In this document: positions 63,679 through 64,000 of the stretch, in pieces
Numbering within the stretch: the first letter of the stretch is position 1
How the letters are laid out: every line of letters starts with the position of its first letter
Assembly: GCA_031841125.1 (NCBI GenBank)
Contig: CM063111.1
Coordinates: 37,398,955-37,462,954 of the forward strand
Length of the DNA stretch: 64,000 nucleotides
Direction: 5' to 3'
DNA from: Acanthococcus lagerstroemiae
Taxonomy: Eukaryota; Arthropoda; Insecta; Hemiptera; Eriococcidae
Program-made: the position numbers and the translations under genes
Notes under the pieces: model-generated
Database searches by the model: none
Told to the model about the DNA's origin: nothing
What the model saw: only the letters and a program-made list of their open reading frames with translations

Positions 63679-64000
63679 ACATAATCTGTTTTAAAATCGA
63701 CTTGTTTTCTGCGCTAAATTAGTGCGATTTGGTTTAATTGCGACGTCACTGATTAACAGTTTCTCGTTTTTGATCATCGAAATTATTTCCACAGTTGGCA
63801 TTTGAAATGCGGTTATTTCAATATAAGCATCTGATTTGAAAACCGGTGTGATTTTATATGGCTTGAAATGATGTGATTCGAAATGCGTGTGTGAGTCTTG
63901 CATTCGCGAAAAATTTACATACATACTTCGGATTTATAACTGCAGTATTAGTATACGTGATAGAATACGTGATATTAGTGATGGTGCGGATTCGTTATAC

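Overview
This is eukaryotic nuclear DNA, almost certainly from an arthropod and probably an insect. Genes are split by GT-AG (and two apparent GC-AG) introns. Exons are short. The surroundings are AT-rich and dominated by transposons typical of insect genomes: BEL/Pao, R1/LOA-like, Jockey-like and RTE-like retroelements plus many small hAT-type and other inverted-repeat elements. No bacterial-style genes, operons or CRISPR arrays are present. The species cannot be named from the sequence alone.

Two protein-coding genes can be reconstructed, both on the minus strand. (1) Positions 781-12498 hold a complete small gelsolin/villin-family gene: 8 coding exons, about 298 residues, a hydrophobic signal-peptide-like N-terminus and two gelsolin-like domains. 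A 9.7 kb repeat-filled intron splits it. (2) Positions 27778-47014 hold the 3' part of a T-type (Cav3-like) voltage-gated calcium channel alpha-1 gene. 21 exons run from the domain II pore to the stop codon. The pore residues seen in domains II, III and IV are E, D and D, as expected of the Cav3 EEDD filter. Exons for domain I and for domain II S1-S4 are not in the window; they should lie beyond 64000 or be lost in a damaged stretch at 53.9-58.8 kb.

The rest is repeats. 1.7-11.4 kb (gelsolin intron): GCAG-rich element ends, a degenerate satellite, a hAT-type MITE and an RTE-like LINE tail. 12.5-27.8 kb (between the genes): MITEs of a family with 4-bp target duplications, and a 10.8 kb interval bounded by hAT-like ends with a 7/8 target duplication. 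Inside that interval are a near-identical 3.2 kb direct duplication and a 1.18 kb inverted-repeat transposon. 28.7-32.9 kb (channel intron): a decayed R1/LOA-like LINE interrupted by a 5'-truncated Jockey-like LINE with a 12-bp target duplication. 34.2-34.9 kb (channel intron): an 84-bp satellite broken by a small palindromic element. 47-64 kb: simple repeats, several hAT-type MITEs, a long stretch that looks like unpolished long-read sequence (three progressively degraded copies of one segment), and the 3' half of a BEL/Pao element with the start of its LTR.

The two genes show no functional link beyond adjacency. Gelsolin-family proteins remodel actin in a calcium-dependent way and T-type channels admit calcium, but that pairing is coincidental as far as the sequence shows. 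All exon borders were read by eye from splice signals, reading-phase continuity and family similarity.
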